Shown here in pieces: positions 53,562-62,961 of a stretch of DNA of 64,000 nucleotides. The position numbers and the translations under genes were made by a program. Each line of letters begins with the position of its first letter. The first letter of the stretch is position 1. Under the pieces are notes generated by a model. That model was not told the origin of the DNA and searched no databases. It saw only the letters and a program-made list of their open reading frames with translations. This stretch comes from Aureimonas glaciei. GTDB lineage: Bacteria; Pseudomonadota; Alphaproteobacteria; Rhizobiales; Rhizobiaceae. The stretch is taken from NCBI RefSeq assembly GCF_014643375.1, contig NZ_BMJJ01000012.1, positions 117,470-181,469 on the forward strand, read 5' to 3'.

Positions 53562-54556
53562 GCGGCGGCCGCGGGGCGGGGGGCCACGGGCTCGAGATCG
53601 GTGTCGTCGCTGATCCAGATCCGGTCGTCGGGATAGTCGGCCTCGGTGCGGCCGTTCCAGAACGCCTTCACCACCGCCCATTGGAAGCCGAGATAGGTCA
53701 TCGACGGCGGCTTCCTGTCCTTCTCGACGAAGATCTCCTGGTGCAGTGTCGGCAGGGTGTAGCAGGGCACGCCGGGGAACGCGTGGTGGGCGGTGTGGTA
53801 CTGCATGTTCCAGCACAGCCAGCGCATCACGGCATTGGTCCGGGTCGAGCGGGTGTTCTGGGTGATCGCGTCGACATGCGGCAGGCCGAGATGCTCGATG
53901 GTGTTCTGCAACTGGTGTACCGGCTTCAGGGCCAGCATCGGCAGGAGCCAGAGCTGCACCGCCAGCCAGCTGCCCGTGGCAAGCGAGATCGCGGCGATGG
54001 CGACGTAGCCGGCAAGGTGCCAGCGGGCCTCGCGGATCACCTGCGGCTTGCGGTCATCGGGGATGTAGTGCTCGGAGACGATGCCGAGGGAAAAGCGGAT
54101 GATTCGGCGCACGCGCGTGTACCAGTAGGTCGGGCCGAACACCCAGAGCAGGTAGGACGACAGCGTATAGCGCGGCCGGCCGAGCTCGCCGTCATTGTCC
54201 CAGTCCTGGGTGAAGCGGTGATGGGCGAAATGCTGGATCTGGTCGAAATCCCGGGGGTAGATCAGGACGAAGCCGAACAGGCGGCCGAACACCTCGTTGA
54301 TCTTCTTGGTCCGGAACACCGTCCAGTGGCTGAGTTCGTGCTGGCCGGCATAGAGGAAGTTGATGAGGATGCCGTGCGCGACGAACGCCGGCACCGCCCA
54401 CCATGTGCCCCAGGTGAGCGCGAGCGCGACGCCCGTAACCATCAGTGCGCCGAGATGGCCGCCGACCTGCATAAAGCCGCGCGCATCCGATTTCACGCTG
54501 AGCACCTTGAGCCGGGCGGGGCTGATCATGTCGCGCCGGCCGAATACCTCGTCCAT
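53558..54556 (-). CDS. Membrane fatty acid desaturase / hydroxylase-like protein
   Basis: The 332-aa protein has the three histidine boxes of membrane desaturases: HELSH (about residue 73), HFAHHRF (about residue 105) and QYHTAHHAFPG (about residue 250), with hydrophobic pairs between them. It should be a diiron membrane enzyme that inserts a double bond or a hydroxyl group. The ATG at 54556 follows GAAAGGA. It lies between the ABC permease and TIM-barrel genes, which is unusual for a lipid desaturase. Confidence 0.88.
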   Translation of the reverse strand: MDEVFGRRDMISPARLKVLSVKSDARGFMQVGGHLGALMVTGVALALTWGTWWAVPAFVAHGILINFLYAGQHELSHWTVFRTKKINEVFGRLFGFVLIYPRDFDQIQHFAHHRFTQDWDNDGELGRPRYTLSSYLLWVFGPTYWYTRVRRIIRFSLGIVSEHYIPDDRKPQVIREARWHLAGYVAIAAISLATGSWLAVQLWLLPMLALKPVHQLQNTIEHLGLPHVDAITQNTRSTRTNAVMRWLCWNMQYHTAHHAFPGVPCYTLPTLHQEIFVEKDRKPPSMTYLGFQWAVVKAFWNGRTEADYPDDRIWISDDTDLEPVAPRPAAAA

Positions 54557-54582
54557 GTGAAGGTCCTTTCGAGAGATTAGGC

Positions 54583-55383
54583 TTAAGGGTCGGCGCGCTC
54601 GAAGAGCATCCGGCCGAGGAGGATGAGGGCGGTGACCACGATCAGCACCACGGAGAGGGCGGCGACCGCCGGGTCGATGTTGTCGCGCACGCCCATCCAC
54701 ATCAGCCGCGGCAGGGTGATGGCGTCGACCGAGGTGACGAAGAGCGTGACGCCGATCTCCTCCCAGGACATGACGAAGGTGAGGAGGAGGGCGGTGAGGA
54801 TGCCGAACCTGATGTTCGGCAGGATGACGTGGAAGGCGCGGCGCGCGACCGAGGCGCCGAAACCGCGCGCGGCGAGGTCGATGCGCCGGTCGACGCCGGC
54901 GAGCGCCACCAGGATCATCACCACGGCGAAGGGCACGATCATCACGACATGGGCGAGAACGACGCCGAGCCAGCTGTCGTAGCCGATCGTTTCGGAGACC
55001 TGCGACAGCGAGGTGAGGAGGAAATACAGCGTCATCGCCGAAACCACCGGCGGCACGATCATCGGCAGGAGCACGAAGCCTACGAGGAGTGCGGCAAAAC
55101 GCGGGCGGACCATCCAGATGCCGAGCGAGAACGCGGTGGCGAGCGCGGTGGCGATGACGCTGGAGACGACGCCGATGCGCAGCGACAGGAGAAAACTGTC
55201 CATCCAGGCGGGATTTTCGAGCAGCGCGCGGTAGTGCACCAGCGACAGCGTGCCCTTCGGCATCGACAGGAAGCGGGCCGGCGTGAAGGAGATCGGCACC
55301 ACCGCGAGCAAGGGCATCAGCAGGAACAGCGCGACGAGGGCGCCGAGGACGAGCGCCACCGGGCCGGGGCGGGAGGCCGTCAT
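54583..55383 (-). CDS. ABC transporter permease 2 (PotC-like)
   Basis: The 266-aa protein has six predicted membrane segments and the EAA loop AARGFGASVARRAFHVILPN. It belongs to the spermidine/putrescine-type (PotC/PotI) permeases. Its start overlaps the permease 1 stop (ATGA). Confidence 0.9.
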   Translation of the reverse strand: MTASRPGPVALVLGALVALFLLMPLLAVVPISFTPARFLSMPKGTLSLVHYRALLENPAWMDSFLLSLRIGVVSSVIATALATAFSLGIWMVRPRFAALLVGFVLLPMIVPPVVSAMTLYFLLTSLSQVSETIGYDSWLGVVLAHVVMIVPFAVVMILVALAGVDRRIDLAARGFGASVARRAFHVILPNIRFGILTALLLTFVMSWEEIGVTLFVTSVDAITLPRLMWMGVRDNIDPAVAALSVVLIVVTALILLGRMLFERADP

Positions 55384-56219
55384 TTCGCGCCTCCGACCAA
55401 AGCGGGTTTGGCGTATCTGAACAGCAGCGCCATCGTCAGGGCGACGATCGCCACCATCGTCACCGAGAGCGCGGCGCCAAGGCCCCAGTCGGGGCTCTGG
55501 AACATCCGGATGTAGACGAGCTCGGCCATCATCACGCTGCGGCCGCCGCCGAGGATCGCCGGCGTGACGAAGAAGCCGAGGGCGAAGACAAAGACGACGA
55601 GCGCCGCCCCGGCGATGCCCGGCAGCGTCATCGGCACGAAGACCGACCAGAACAGCCGGAGCCGCGAGGCGCCCATGCCGCGGGCGGCGAGCAGCACCCG
55701 CTCGTCGAGCCCGCGCATCGAGGACGCGATCGGGAAGACGGCGAAGGGAATGAGGAAATGCACCATGCCGACGATGACGCTGAATTCCTGGCCGGTCAGG
55801 GCCAGCGGCTGGCTGACGATGCCGGCGGCCTGCAGCCAGGTGTTGAGGAGCCCGCGGTTGGAGAGAAGCGCCAGCCAGCCGAAGGCGCGCGTCAGCACCG
55901 AGATCCAGAACGGGATGAGGATGCAGAATGCGGCCAGCCGCCGCTGCCAGCGTTTTCCGCGCACCCAGACATAGGTGATCATGTAGGCGGCGACGACCGA
56001 GAACAGGGTCACGATGGCACCGATGCGGAAGGTGCGCAGGAGCACCGACTGCACCAGCGGGTCGCTGCCGAGCTTGGCATATTGGGTGAGGCCCGGCTCG
56101 GGCTCGGTGACGCTCCACCGGGCGATGCCGAGGAAGGGGACGATGTAGGCGAAGAGGAGGAACGCCAGCAAGGGCAGCATCAGAAGGAGGGCCGTCCGGG
56201 CTGGCGTTCTTCCGTTCAT
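55380..56219 (-). CDS. ABC transporter permease 1 (PotB-like)
   Basis: The 279-aa protein has six predicted membrane segments and the EAA loop LLAARGMGASRLRLFWSVFV. It matches PotB/PotH-type permeases. The ATG at 56219 starts 12 nt after the binding-protein stop; the long upstream frame is a shadow. It pairs with permease 2 downstream. Confidence 0.9.
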   Translation of the reverse strand: MNGRTPARTALLLMLPLLAFLLFAYIVPFLGIARWSVTEPEPGLTQYAKLGSDPLVQSVLLRTFRIGAIVTLFSVVAAYMITYVWVRGKRWQRRLAAFCILIPFWISVLTRAFGWLALLSNRGLLNTWLQAAGIVSQPLALTGQEFSVIVGMVHFLIPFAVFPIASSMRGLDERVLLAARGMGASRLRLFWSVFVPMTLPGIAGAALVVFVFALGFFVTPAILGGGRSVMMAELVYIRMFQSPDWGLGAALSVTMVAIVALTMALLFRYAKPALVGGAK

Positions 56220-56230
56220 GGTGATCGCTC

Positions 56231-57349
56231 TCAGGCCGAGATGATCTTGGTGTACTCGTCGAGCGCGGCGCCATAGTTCTCGGCGTACCAGGGCATGTCG
56301 AGCGCCACCTGCTTGCCGGCATTGGCCGGATCCATCGGGTTGATGCGCTTCTTGTCCTCGGGGATCATCGCGTCGGCGGCCGGATTGGCCGGGCCCTGGC
56401 CCAGCATGTCGAACATCACCAGCTGCTTCTTCGGATCCTGGGTCGAGGCGATGAACTTCATCGCATTGTCCTTGCCGCCGGGATTGCCCTTGATGACGCC
56501 GAGCGCGCCGGGCGAGATCAGGCCCTGGTCCCAGATGAATTTGATCGAGCCGCCGGAATCCTTTTCGAGGATCGAGGCTCTTGTCGACCAGATCAGCGCC
56601 ATCGAGGCATCGCCCGAGAGCAGCACCTGCTGGCTCTCCGCACCGCCGCCCCAGTAGGAGACGATGTTTTCCTTGAAGGCCGCGATCTTGTCGTGCGCGC
56701 GCTTGAGGTCGAGCGGGTAGAGTTCTTCCGGCTTGACGCCGTCGCCCATCAGCGCGGCTTCCCACATCGCCGCGCCCCATTTGTACATCGAGCGCTTGCC
56801 GGGAAATTTCGCGACGTCGAAGAAGTCCGCCATGCCGGTCGGCGCCATGTCGCCGAAGCGCGAGGAATCATAGGCGATGATGTAGGAGAAGAAGTAGGTC
56901 GACGGCGCGTAGTCCCAGAAGAAGCCGTCCCGCAGCTTCGCCTTGTCGACGATGGAATAGTCGATCTCCTCCATCATGCCCTGCTTGCCGAGCGAAATGG
57001 CCGAGAAGGGGTCGGCGTCGACGATGTCCCAGGTCGGCTTGCCGCTCTTGAACTGCGCGGTGATGGCGCCCTCGGTCGGGCCGGTGCCGTCTTCCTTGAT
57101 GGTGATGCCGGTCTCGGCCAGGAACGGCTTCCCATAGGCCTCGTCATAGGCCTTGATCGCGTCGCCGCCCCAGTTGACGAGAACGAGATCCTTCACTTCC
57201 TGCGCGAAGGCACCGCCGGAACGCAGGAGCCCCGGCGCGCCGCCGAGCAGCATCGCCGCCAGTTGGGTGAAGCGGCGGCGGCTGATCTCGCCGCGGCGGG
57301 TCTTCGCCGCGAGGATTTCGAGGCAGTCTTTCTGGAAGGCTTCGTTCAT
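56231..57349 (-). CDS. ABC transporter substrate-binding protein (PotD-like)
   Basis: The 372-aa protein has a twin-arginine signal (SRRRFTQLAAMLLGG) and a periplasmic spermidine/putrescine-binding fold: LVNWGGDAIKAYDEAYGKPF, WDIVDADPFSAISLGKQG, and MALIWSTRASILEKDSGG. TAT export suggests folding in the cytoplasm. The natural ligand could be a polyamine or another organic cation. Confidence 0.9.
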   Translation of the reverse strand: MNEAFQKDCLEILAAKTRRGEISRRRFTQLAAMLLGGAPGLLRSGGAFAQEVKDLVLVNWGGDAIKAYDEAYGKPFLAETGITIKEDGTGPTEGAITAQFKSGKPTWDIVDADPFSAISLGKQGMMEEIDYSIVDKAKLRDGFFWDYAPSTYFFSYIIAYDSSRFGDMAPTGMADFFDVAKFPGKRSMYKWGAAMWEAALMGDGVKPEELYPLDLKRAHDKIAAFKENIVSYWGGGAESQQVLLSGDASMALIWSTRASILEKDSGGSIKFIWDQGLISPGALGVIKGNPGGKDNAMKFIASTQDPKKQLVMFDMLGQGPANPAADAMIPEDKKRINPMDPANAGKQVALDMPWYAENYGAALDEYTKIISA

Positions 57350-57394
57350 GGCGTTTCCCCTTGGTGTGGCGTTGCGGATCTCATTTCTGAAAGG

Positions 57395-58489
57395 TCAGCT
57401 ATTCGGCGGCAGCAGGAATCCCTTGTGTTTCGGCCAGCTGACCCGGATGTCGCCGCCCTCTCTCAGCGCTGCCTCGCCGGCGTGCTCGGTCGGCAGCGTG
57501 ATAGTCAGCGGCGTGCCGCCGGCGGTCGTGAGCGCAAGGCGCGTCGCCGGGCCGAGATAGGTGGCCGAGGTCACGCGGGCGGCGAGGACGTTGTCGGCGT
57601 CGGAGTGGACGCCGTTGGCGAGCTTCAGGTGCTCCGGCCGGACGGCGAGGATCGCATTGGGGCCGGCGACTTCATGCGGCGGGGCGCACAGCCGGACGTC
57701 CTCGAACCGGCCGCTGGCGGAGGCGTCGGCATGGTCGACGGCGGTCAGCGGCAGAAAGTTGATCTCGCCCAGAAACTCCGCGACGAAACGGTTTTCCGGC
57801 TTCTCGTAGACGGCCTGCGGGGTGCCGACCTGCAGGAGCCGCCCGTGGTCGAAGATGGCGACGCGGGAGGAGAGCGACAGCGCCTCGCTCTGGTCGTGGG
57901 TGACGAAGACGAAGGTGGTGCCGAGCTCCTGGTGCAGCCGGCGGACCTCCTCCTGCATCAGCCCGCGCAGATGCTTGTCGAGCGCCGAAAAGGGCTCGTC
58001 GAGGAGCAGCAGCGACGGCTCGAACACCAGCGCCCGGGACAGCGCGACACGCTGCTGCTGACCGCCGGAGAGTTTGGCAGGCAGTTTGTTCCGGTGGGCC
58101 TCGAGGTCGACGCGATCGATCATGCGGGAAACCCGCTCGGCGATCTCCGCCCGGGGGCGGCCACGGACCTTCAGCGGGAAGGCAATGTTCTCGGCGACGG
58201 TCATGTGCGGGAACAGGGCGTAGCCCTGGAACACCATGCCGAAGGCGCGCTCCTCGGCGGAGATCCCGGTGATGTCCCGGCCGCCGCGCATCAGCCGGCC
58301 GGCGCTCGGCGCCTCGAAGCCAGCGAGGATCATCAAAAACGTGGTCTTGCCCGAGCCGGAGGGGCCGAGCAGCGTCAGGAACTCGCCGTCGCGGATGGTC
58401 AGCGAAACATCCTTCAGGGCCGGGTAGGTCCCGAAAGACTTGTCGATGCCGATCGCCTCGACGTCGGCTTCCTCTGGCGTGGCTGGCAT
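57395..58489 (-). CDS. ABC transporter ATPase (PotA-like)
   Basis: The 364-aa ATPase has Walker A GPSGSGKTT (about residue 43), LSGGQQQRVALSRAL, Walker B LLLLDEPFSALD and the H-loop VTHDQSEAL, and a C-terminal TOBE_2 domain (VRPEHLKL...). It energises the PotB/PotC-like permeases encoded downstream on the same strand. Confidence 0.93.
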   Translation of the reverse strand: MPATPEEADVEAIGIDKSFGTYPALKDVSLTIRDGEFLTLLGPSGSGKTTFLMILAGFEAPSAGRLMRGGRDITGISAEERAFGMVFQGYALFPHMTVAENIAFPLKVRGRPRAEIAERVSRMIDRVDLEAHRNKLPAKLSGGQQQRVALSRALVFEPSLLLLDEPFSALDKHLRGLMQEEVRRLHQELGTTFVFVTHDQSEALSLSSRVAIFDHGRLLQVGTPQAVYEKPENRFVAEFLGEINFLPLTAVDHADASASGRFEDVRLCAPPHEVAGPNAILAVRPEHLKLANGVHSDADNVLAARVTSATYLGPATRLALTTAGGTPLTITLPTEHAGEAALREGGDIRVSWPKHKGFLLPPNS

Positions 58490-58614
58490 GGCGAGCCCTT
58501 CCGTTTGGAAAAGACTAGGCGGCGCCGAACCTCACGACAAATGATCTATTTCGCGACTTCCGGCAAAATTCCTTCACCCCAGTGGCGCGCATTGCGGCGC
58601 AGTCTGAGAGGATT

Positions 58615-59517
58615 CTAAGCAGGCCGCATCCCTGGCGCACTCTGCGTCAGGCGGGTGCGCAGCCAGTCGCAGAAGGCGAGCAGGGCCGGGTTGCCGGTGC
58701 GGTGGTGCTCGACCACGAGATAATACGCCCGCGCTGAGCGAAGGGCGAGATCGAAGGGGCGGACGAGCTGGCCGGCATCGAGCGCGGCTCGGCAGGTCAG
58801 CTCGTCGCCCATGGCGATGCCCTGGCCGGCGGCGGCCGCGGCGAGGACGAGGTTCATGTCGGAGAACACGACGCCCGTCTCGCTTTCCGGCGAGGGATAG
58901 CCGGCGGCCGCGAACCACTGCGTCCAGTCGCCATGGTCGCCGAGATGCAGCAGCGTCGCGCGAAAAATGTCCTCCGGCACGGCAATGCCGCCGATGCGGT
59001 TGAGGAGGCCCGGGCTGCACAGCGGGGTAAACTCCACCTGCGCCAGGAGTTCCACCGAATGGCCGGGCCAGACGCCGTCGCCGAAGGCAATGAACAGGTC
59101 CATGTCGGGATGGGTAACGTCGTCGAGCCGGCGGGGCGTCGCGATCTTCAGCGCGACGTCGGGATAGAGCGCGAGGAACTCGCCGAGATGGGTGCAGAGC
59201 CAGAGCGAGGCGAGGCCCGGCGTGCAGCTGACGTTGAGCGCGCCGCGTATGCCGCGGTCGCCATACTGGATGGCGGCGTCGCCGATCAGCGTCAGCGCCT
59301 TGCGCACGTCGCCGGCATAGCGCCGCCCCTGCGGCGTCAACGCGACGCCCTTGCCGAGGCGGCGGAGCAGGTCGAAGCCGAGGTCACGTTCGAGGAGGCG
59401 TAGCTGGTGGCTGACGGCGCTGCGGGTGAGGTTCAACTCCTCGGCGGCCCGCCAGACGCTGCCATGCCGGGCAAAGCTTTCGAGCGAGCGCAGCGCCTGG
59501 GTCGAGGGAATGCGCAT
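58615..59517 (-). CDS. LysR family regulator (GcvA-like)
   Basis: The 300-aa protein has the N-terminal HTH of the GcvA/AmpR-type LysR subgroup (STQALRSLESFARHGSVWRA then LTRSAVSHQLRLLERDLG) and a LysR substrate-binding domain from about residue 90. The ATG at 59517 is preceded by CCGGAGG; the frame continues to 59547. It is divergent from the dimethylargininase-like gene and may control it or the ABC operon. Confidence 0.9.
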   Translation of the reverse strand: MRIPSTQALRSLESFARHGSVWRAAEELNLTRSAVSHQLRLLERDLGFDLLRRLGKGVALTPQGRRYAGDVRKALTLIGDAAIQYGDRGIRGALNVSCTPGLASLWLCTHLGEFLALYPDVALKIATPRRLDDVTHPDMDLFIAFGDGVWPGHSVELLAQVEFTPLCSPGLLNRIGGIAVPEDIFRATLLHLGDHGDWTQWFAAAGYPSPESETGVVFSDMNLVLAAAAAGQGIAMGDELTCRAALDAGQLVRPFDLALRSARAYYLVVEHHRTGNPALLAFCDWLRTRLTQSAPGMRPA

Positions 59518-59633
59518 GGGGCCTCCGGTGAACAGAATTTGCGCCAAGCGGCAAAATTCATCGCTTTTCGCCCGCGCATTTCACCGCTTATGCAGGAGGG
59601 AGACAAGCGGATTTTCGGGATGGAGCCGAGCCG

Positions 59634-60563
59634 ATGACGCGCCACGAATCCTTCGACGAAGGCTTTTCCCTCCAGCGCCGCCGCCCCGAGGGCGGCACCC
59701 CGAGGCTGGAAGCGTTCGGCTTCCGCAACGAGACGGATGTGTTGACCGATGTGCTGCTCGGCTCGCCGGCGCATCTCCGCCACCTCGCCACCAGTTCGCT
59801 GTCGCGAAAACACCTGCGCGAGAACCCGTGCAACATCCAGATCGCCCAGGCGCAGCACAAGGACCTCGTCGCCGCCTATGAAAGCTTTGGCGTCACGATC
59901 CACCGGCACGCGCCGGAGCCGGAACTGCCGATGCAGGTCTATGCCCGCGATTCCAGCGTGATGACGCCCTATGGCGCCGTGATCACCGCCATGGCCGACT
60001 GGTGGCGGCGCGGCGAGAACTACGCCGCCATCCGCACCTACGAAAAACTCGGCATCCCGATCTACGACATGGTCACATCAGGCACCTTCGAGGGCGGCGA
60101 CTTCAACGTCATCGAGGACGGCGTGGTGCTGATCGGCTGCGGCGGCGCGCGCACGCAGGAGGAGGGCGCCCGGCAGGTCGAGGGATGGTTCAGGAAGGAG
60201 GGATGGGAGACGCGGCTCGCCTTCTTCGACGAGTTCTACGTCCACATCGACCTGATGGTGGTGCCGATCGCCGAGAAGCTCACCGCCGTCTGCCTCGACT
60301 CCACCGAGCCAGGCATCGTCGACTGGCTGAAGGCCAAGGGCCACGAGATCATCGACGTGCCCTTCCGCGACACGATGGATCTCGGCTGCAACTTCATGTC
60401 GCTCGGCAAGGCAAGGGTCATCGCGCCGCGCTCGAGCCAGGTGCTGATCGGCCGCCTGAAGGCGCTCGGCTTCGAGGTCGCCGAGGTCGACATGTCGGAA
60501 ATCTCCAAGACCGGCGGCGGCATCCACTGCATGGCCCAGGCGCTGCGCCGCGTGCCGGGATAG
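59634..60563 (+). CDS. Dimethylargininase / arginine deiminase family hydrolase
   Basis: The 309-aa protein shows the pentein fold: QVYARDSSVMTPYG, TFEGGDFNVIEDGVV, FYVHIDLMVVPI (catalytic His) and GGGIHCMAQALRR with the C-terminal catalytic Cys. It should hydrolyse an arginine or dimethylarginine guanidino group to citrulline. Its neighbour, a LysR, is divergent. Arginine or N-methylated arginine may be the substrate. Confidence 0.87.
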   Translation: MTRHESFDEGFSLQRRRPEGGTPRLEAFGFRNETDVLTDVLLGSPAHLRHLATSSLSRKHLRENPCNIQIAQAQHKDLVAAYESFGVTIHRHAPEPELPMQVYARDSSVMTPYGAVITAMADWWRRGENYAAIRTYEKLGIPIYDMVTSGTFEGGDFNVIEDGVVLIGCGGARTQEEGARQVEGWFRKEGWETRLAFFDEFYVHIDLMVVPIAEKLTAVCLDSTEPGIVDWLKAKGHEIIDVPFRDTMDLGCNFMSLGKARVIAPRSSQVLIGRLKALGFEVAEVDMSEISKTGGGIHCMAQALRRVPG

Positions 60564-60581
60564 GGAGCGACGGCGACGCTC

Positions 60582-60726
60582 TTCTTCTCCCCTCCGGGGA
60601 GAAGGGACCGGCAGGCCGAAGAGGGGCGCCGAAGGCGATCGACGCTGCCGGTCTGTTCCTGAGACGGTGCCGGCTGCGCCGCCCCTCATCCCGCTGCCGC
60701 GACCTTCTCCCCGGAGGGGAGAAGAA
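60582..60726. repeat. RIME-like palindromic intergenic element
   Basis: A perfect 24-bp inverted repeat (60582-60605 and 60703-60726; core TTCTCCCCTCCGGGGAGAAG) borders a 145-bp element, with GAGGGGCG/CGCCCCTC also inverted inside. It lies after the dimethylargininase stop and resembles the Rhizobium RIME mosaic elements. Confidence 0.75.
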
Positions 60727-60927
60727 CAGGCTTCACCGTTTGCGCCCGATTACACCTGAGTCTCCCAATCCCTGCATCCACGGTTCACCTCCCACGCCGC
60801 GGCAGCCTCCCCGCGCCTTGCCAGCCCCGCTCGGCCGGGTGTATTCATCGGCGTGAAAATCGTCCGCCGTCCCGGCCGCCGCCCAGCGTGTCCGCCTCCG
60901 TTTTCCACACCGTTGCAAGGGTTTTTC

Positions 60928-61575
60928 GTGAACGAGCAGCCCACGGATCTTCATCGGCCTGACGCCGAGCCGGCCGGCGAGGCGCCTTCGGGCGAGGCCG
61001 CCGCCGCCGATCCGGTCGCCGTGCTCGGGCCGCTGATCCGCGAACGACGCAAGGGGCTCGGCCTCACCCTTTCCGACGTCGCCAGCCGCAGCGGCCTCTC
61101 CGTCGGCCATCTTTCCCAGGTCGAGCGCGGCCTGTCGACGCCGACGATCCGGCAGCTGCAGCAGATCGCCGAGACCATGGGCGTGACCATCGGCTGGTTC
61201 TTTCGCGCCGAGGCAGGGGCGTCGGAGGAGGCGGAAGGCGGGGTCGTCGTGCGCGCCGGCCGTCGCCGCAAGATGGAGATGACCAGCCTCGGCATCACCG
61301 ACGAGCTTCTGGTGCCGAACCTCGACGGCGCGCTGGAACTCCTCTTCTGCACCCTGCAGCCGGGCGCCGGCGCCGGGCCCGAGGCCTACACCCATGAAGG
61401 CGAGGAAGCGGGCCTGGTACTCGCGGGCGAGATGGAGCTCTGGGTCGAGGACGAACGCTACCATCTGCGCACCGGCGACAGCTTTGCCTTCGCCAGTACC
61501 CGCCCGCACCGCTACCGCAATTCCGGCAGTACCGAGCTGAAGCTGGTCTGGGCGATCACGCCGCCGAGTTATTGA
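60928..61575 (+). CDS. XRE regulator with cupin sensor domain
   Basis: The 215-aa protein has an N-terminal HTH (RRKGLGLTLSDVASRSGLSV then GHLSQVERGLSTPTIRQLQQ) and a C-terminal cupin_2 domain with EEAGLVLAGEMELWVEDERY and FAFASTRPHRYRNSG. The GTG at 60928 has AAGG 7 nt upstream; a GTG at 60853 is also in frame. Such proteins sense small molecules; it probably regulates the Rieske oxygenase operon or the neighbouring amine catabolism genes. Confidence 0.87.
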   Translation: MNEQPTDLHRPDAEPAGEAPSGEAAAADPVAVLGPLIRERRKGLGLTLSDVASRSGLSVGHLSQVERGLSTPTIRQLQQIAETMGVTIGWFFRAEAGASEEAEGGVVVRAGRRRKMEMTSLGITDELLVPNLDGALELLFCTLQPGAGAGPEAYTHEGEEAGLVLAGEMELWVEDERYHLRTGDSFAFASTRPHRYRNSGSTELKLVWAITPPSY

Positions 61576-61607
61576 GGGTGGCGGTTTCTGTCGTGTAGCG
61601 GCGGTCC

Positions 61608-61725
61608 ACCCCCCTCTGCCCTGCCGGGCATCTCCCCCTCAAGGGGGGAGATCGGCAGCTGCGACGCCGGCGAGGATCGATCTCCCCCCTAGAGGGGGAG
61701 ATGGGCGGCAGCCCAGAGGGGGGCG
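61608..61725. repeat. Second palindromic element, downstream of the XRE-cupin gene
   Basis: Two imperfect inverted arms of about 44 nt (61609-61652 and 61680-61725) each hold an ATCTCCCCCT...GGGGGAGAT hairpin flanked by CAGAGGGG/CCCCTCTG. It is related in style to the element at 60582-60726 and lies between convergent genes. Confidence 0.65.
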
Positions 61726-61763
61726 AACTGCCGCCGCTTGTCCGAATTGCCCGACCCTAGCGT

Positions 61764-62858
61764 CTACTCCGCCGCCACCTGCCGCGCCGCCGGCGCGGGA
61801 TCCGCCAGCGCATCCCTCACCATGTTCTGAAAACCCAGAACGCCATGCTCGTATTTCGGCGAGACGGGCCCGCGCTGGTAGACGCCGGCATTCAGGTTGC
61901 GCTGGACGCCGAGGATGATGTCGATGTCTTCCGAGACGATCTGCGCCGACCATTCGGCCGACTGGCGATTGGCTTCCGCCTTTTCGGGCGAGACGTCGGT
62001 GAAGAAATACCAGTTGATGTGACGGATGCGCCCCGGGCCGAGCGGCTCCACCGTGGCGATCGAGGAGCCCCAGTCGTAGAGGTTCAGCATCAACACGGGG
62101 AAGCGGTAGAAATAGAGGCCGCGGGTCAGGCCGCCGTCGCGCGCCGGGGCGTGCAGGTGGAAGAACTTTTCGTCGTAATGGACGTCGATCTTGTACTGGT
62201 TGATGTCCATCGAGGCGCAGAGACCCGGATGCATGGTCTGACAGTGGTAGCATTCGAGATAGTTGTCGCCGTAGGTCTTCCAGTCGACGTCGACGTCGCG
62301 GTCCTTCGACATGAAATAGTGCTGCTGTTCCAGCGGATAGTCGGCGGCCATGGTGTCGATGGCGCCGAGCCATTCCCGCAGGCTTTCGCCGCCGCGCTCG
62401 ATGCGCAGGAAGACGAGCCCCCGCCATTCCGCGCAGTCGACGGGGTAGAGGCCCCATTCGACCGGGTCGAAGCTGTGGTCCCCGCCGAAATCGCGGGCGC
62501 GCTTCAACAGGCCCGCACGGTCGAACCCCCAGGAATGGTAGGGGCAGACGATCAGCTTGCCGCAATGCCCGCTGGCCCCGCCGACGAGCTCGGCGCCGCG
62601 GTGGCGGCAGACATTGTGGAAGGCCCTGACCACGCCGTCGTCGCCGCGCAGGGCGAAGACGGAATAACCGGCGACCGTGCCGCGGACGTAGTCGCCGGGG
62701 TTCGGGATCTTCTCCGACCAGGAGAACAGCATCCAGTTCTTCGTGAAGATTTTTGCCCGCTCCTGCGCAAACGTGTCTTCGCTGGAATAGGCTTTGGCCG
62801 GCAGGGTCCAGGTGAGGGCGGAGGGGGCGAACTGCGGGGTCATGTCGACGAGGGTCAC
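61764..62858 (-). CDS. Rieske non-heme iron oxygenase alpha subunit
   Basis: The 364-aa protein has the Rieske centre CRHRG (about residues 83-87) and CPYHSWGFD (about residues 104-112) and the mononuclear-iron motif NYLECYHCQTMHPGL with the helper D/N upstream. It belongs to the group that demethylates quaternary amines such as glycine betaine or stachydrine. A reductase partner is not in the window. The ATG at 62858 follows GGAGACCACC. Confidence 0.88.
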   Translation of the reverse strand: MTLVDMTPQFAPSALTWTLPAKAYSSEDTFAQERAKIFTKNWMLFSWSEKIPNPGDYVRGTVAGYSVFALRGDDGVVRAFHNVCRHRGAELVGGASGHCGKLIVCPYHSWGFDRAGLLKRARDFGGDHSFDPVEWGLYPVDCAEWRGLVFLRIERGGESLREWLGAIDTMAADYPLEQQHYFMSKDRDVDVDWKTYGDNYLECYHCQTMHPGLCASMDINQYKIDVHYDEKFFHLHAPARDGGLTRGLYFYRFPVLMLNLYDWGSSIATVEPLGPGRIRHINWYFFTDVSPEKAEANRQSAEWSAQIVSEDIDIILGVQRNLNAGVYQRGPVSPKYEHGVLGFQNMVRDALADPAPAARQVAAE

Positions 62859-62961
62859 GGTGGTCTCCTGCCCGAGGGGCTGCAGCCAAAGGTCTTGCCA
62901 GTTCGATGATGGTCAGGTCGGACCTATTCGGTCCGTTTTTCCAGCTCAGTTCTTGCCTGCT

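Noticed and set aside
56693..58618. 641-aa + strand frame over the binding-protein and ATPase genes
   Set aside because: Antisense to two ABC genes with full family motifs.
61639..62889. 416-aa - strand frame overlapping the Rieske gene
   Set aside because: It is out of frame with the Rieske motifs (CRHRG, CPYHSW), which are on the 61764-62858 frame. It has Arg/Pro-rich composition typical of a shadow.
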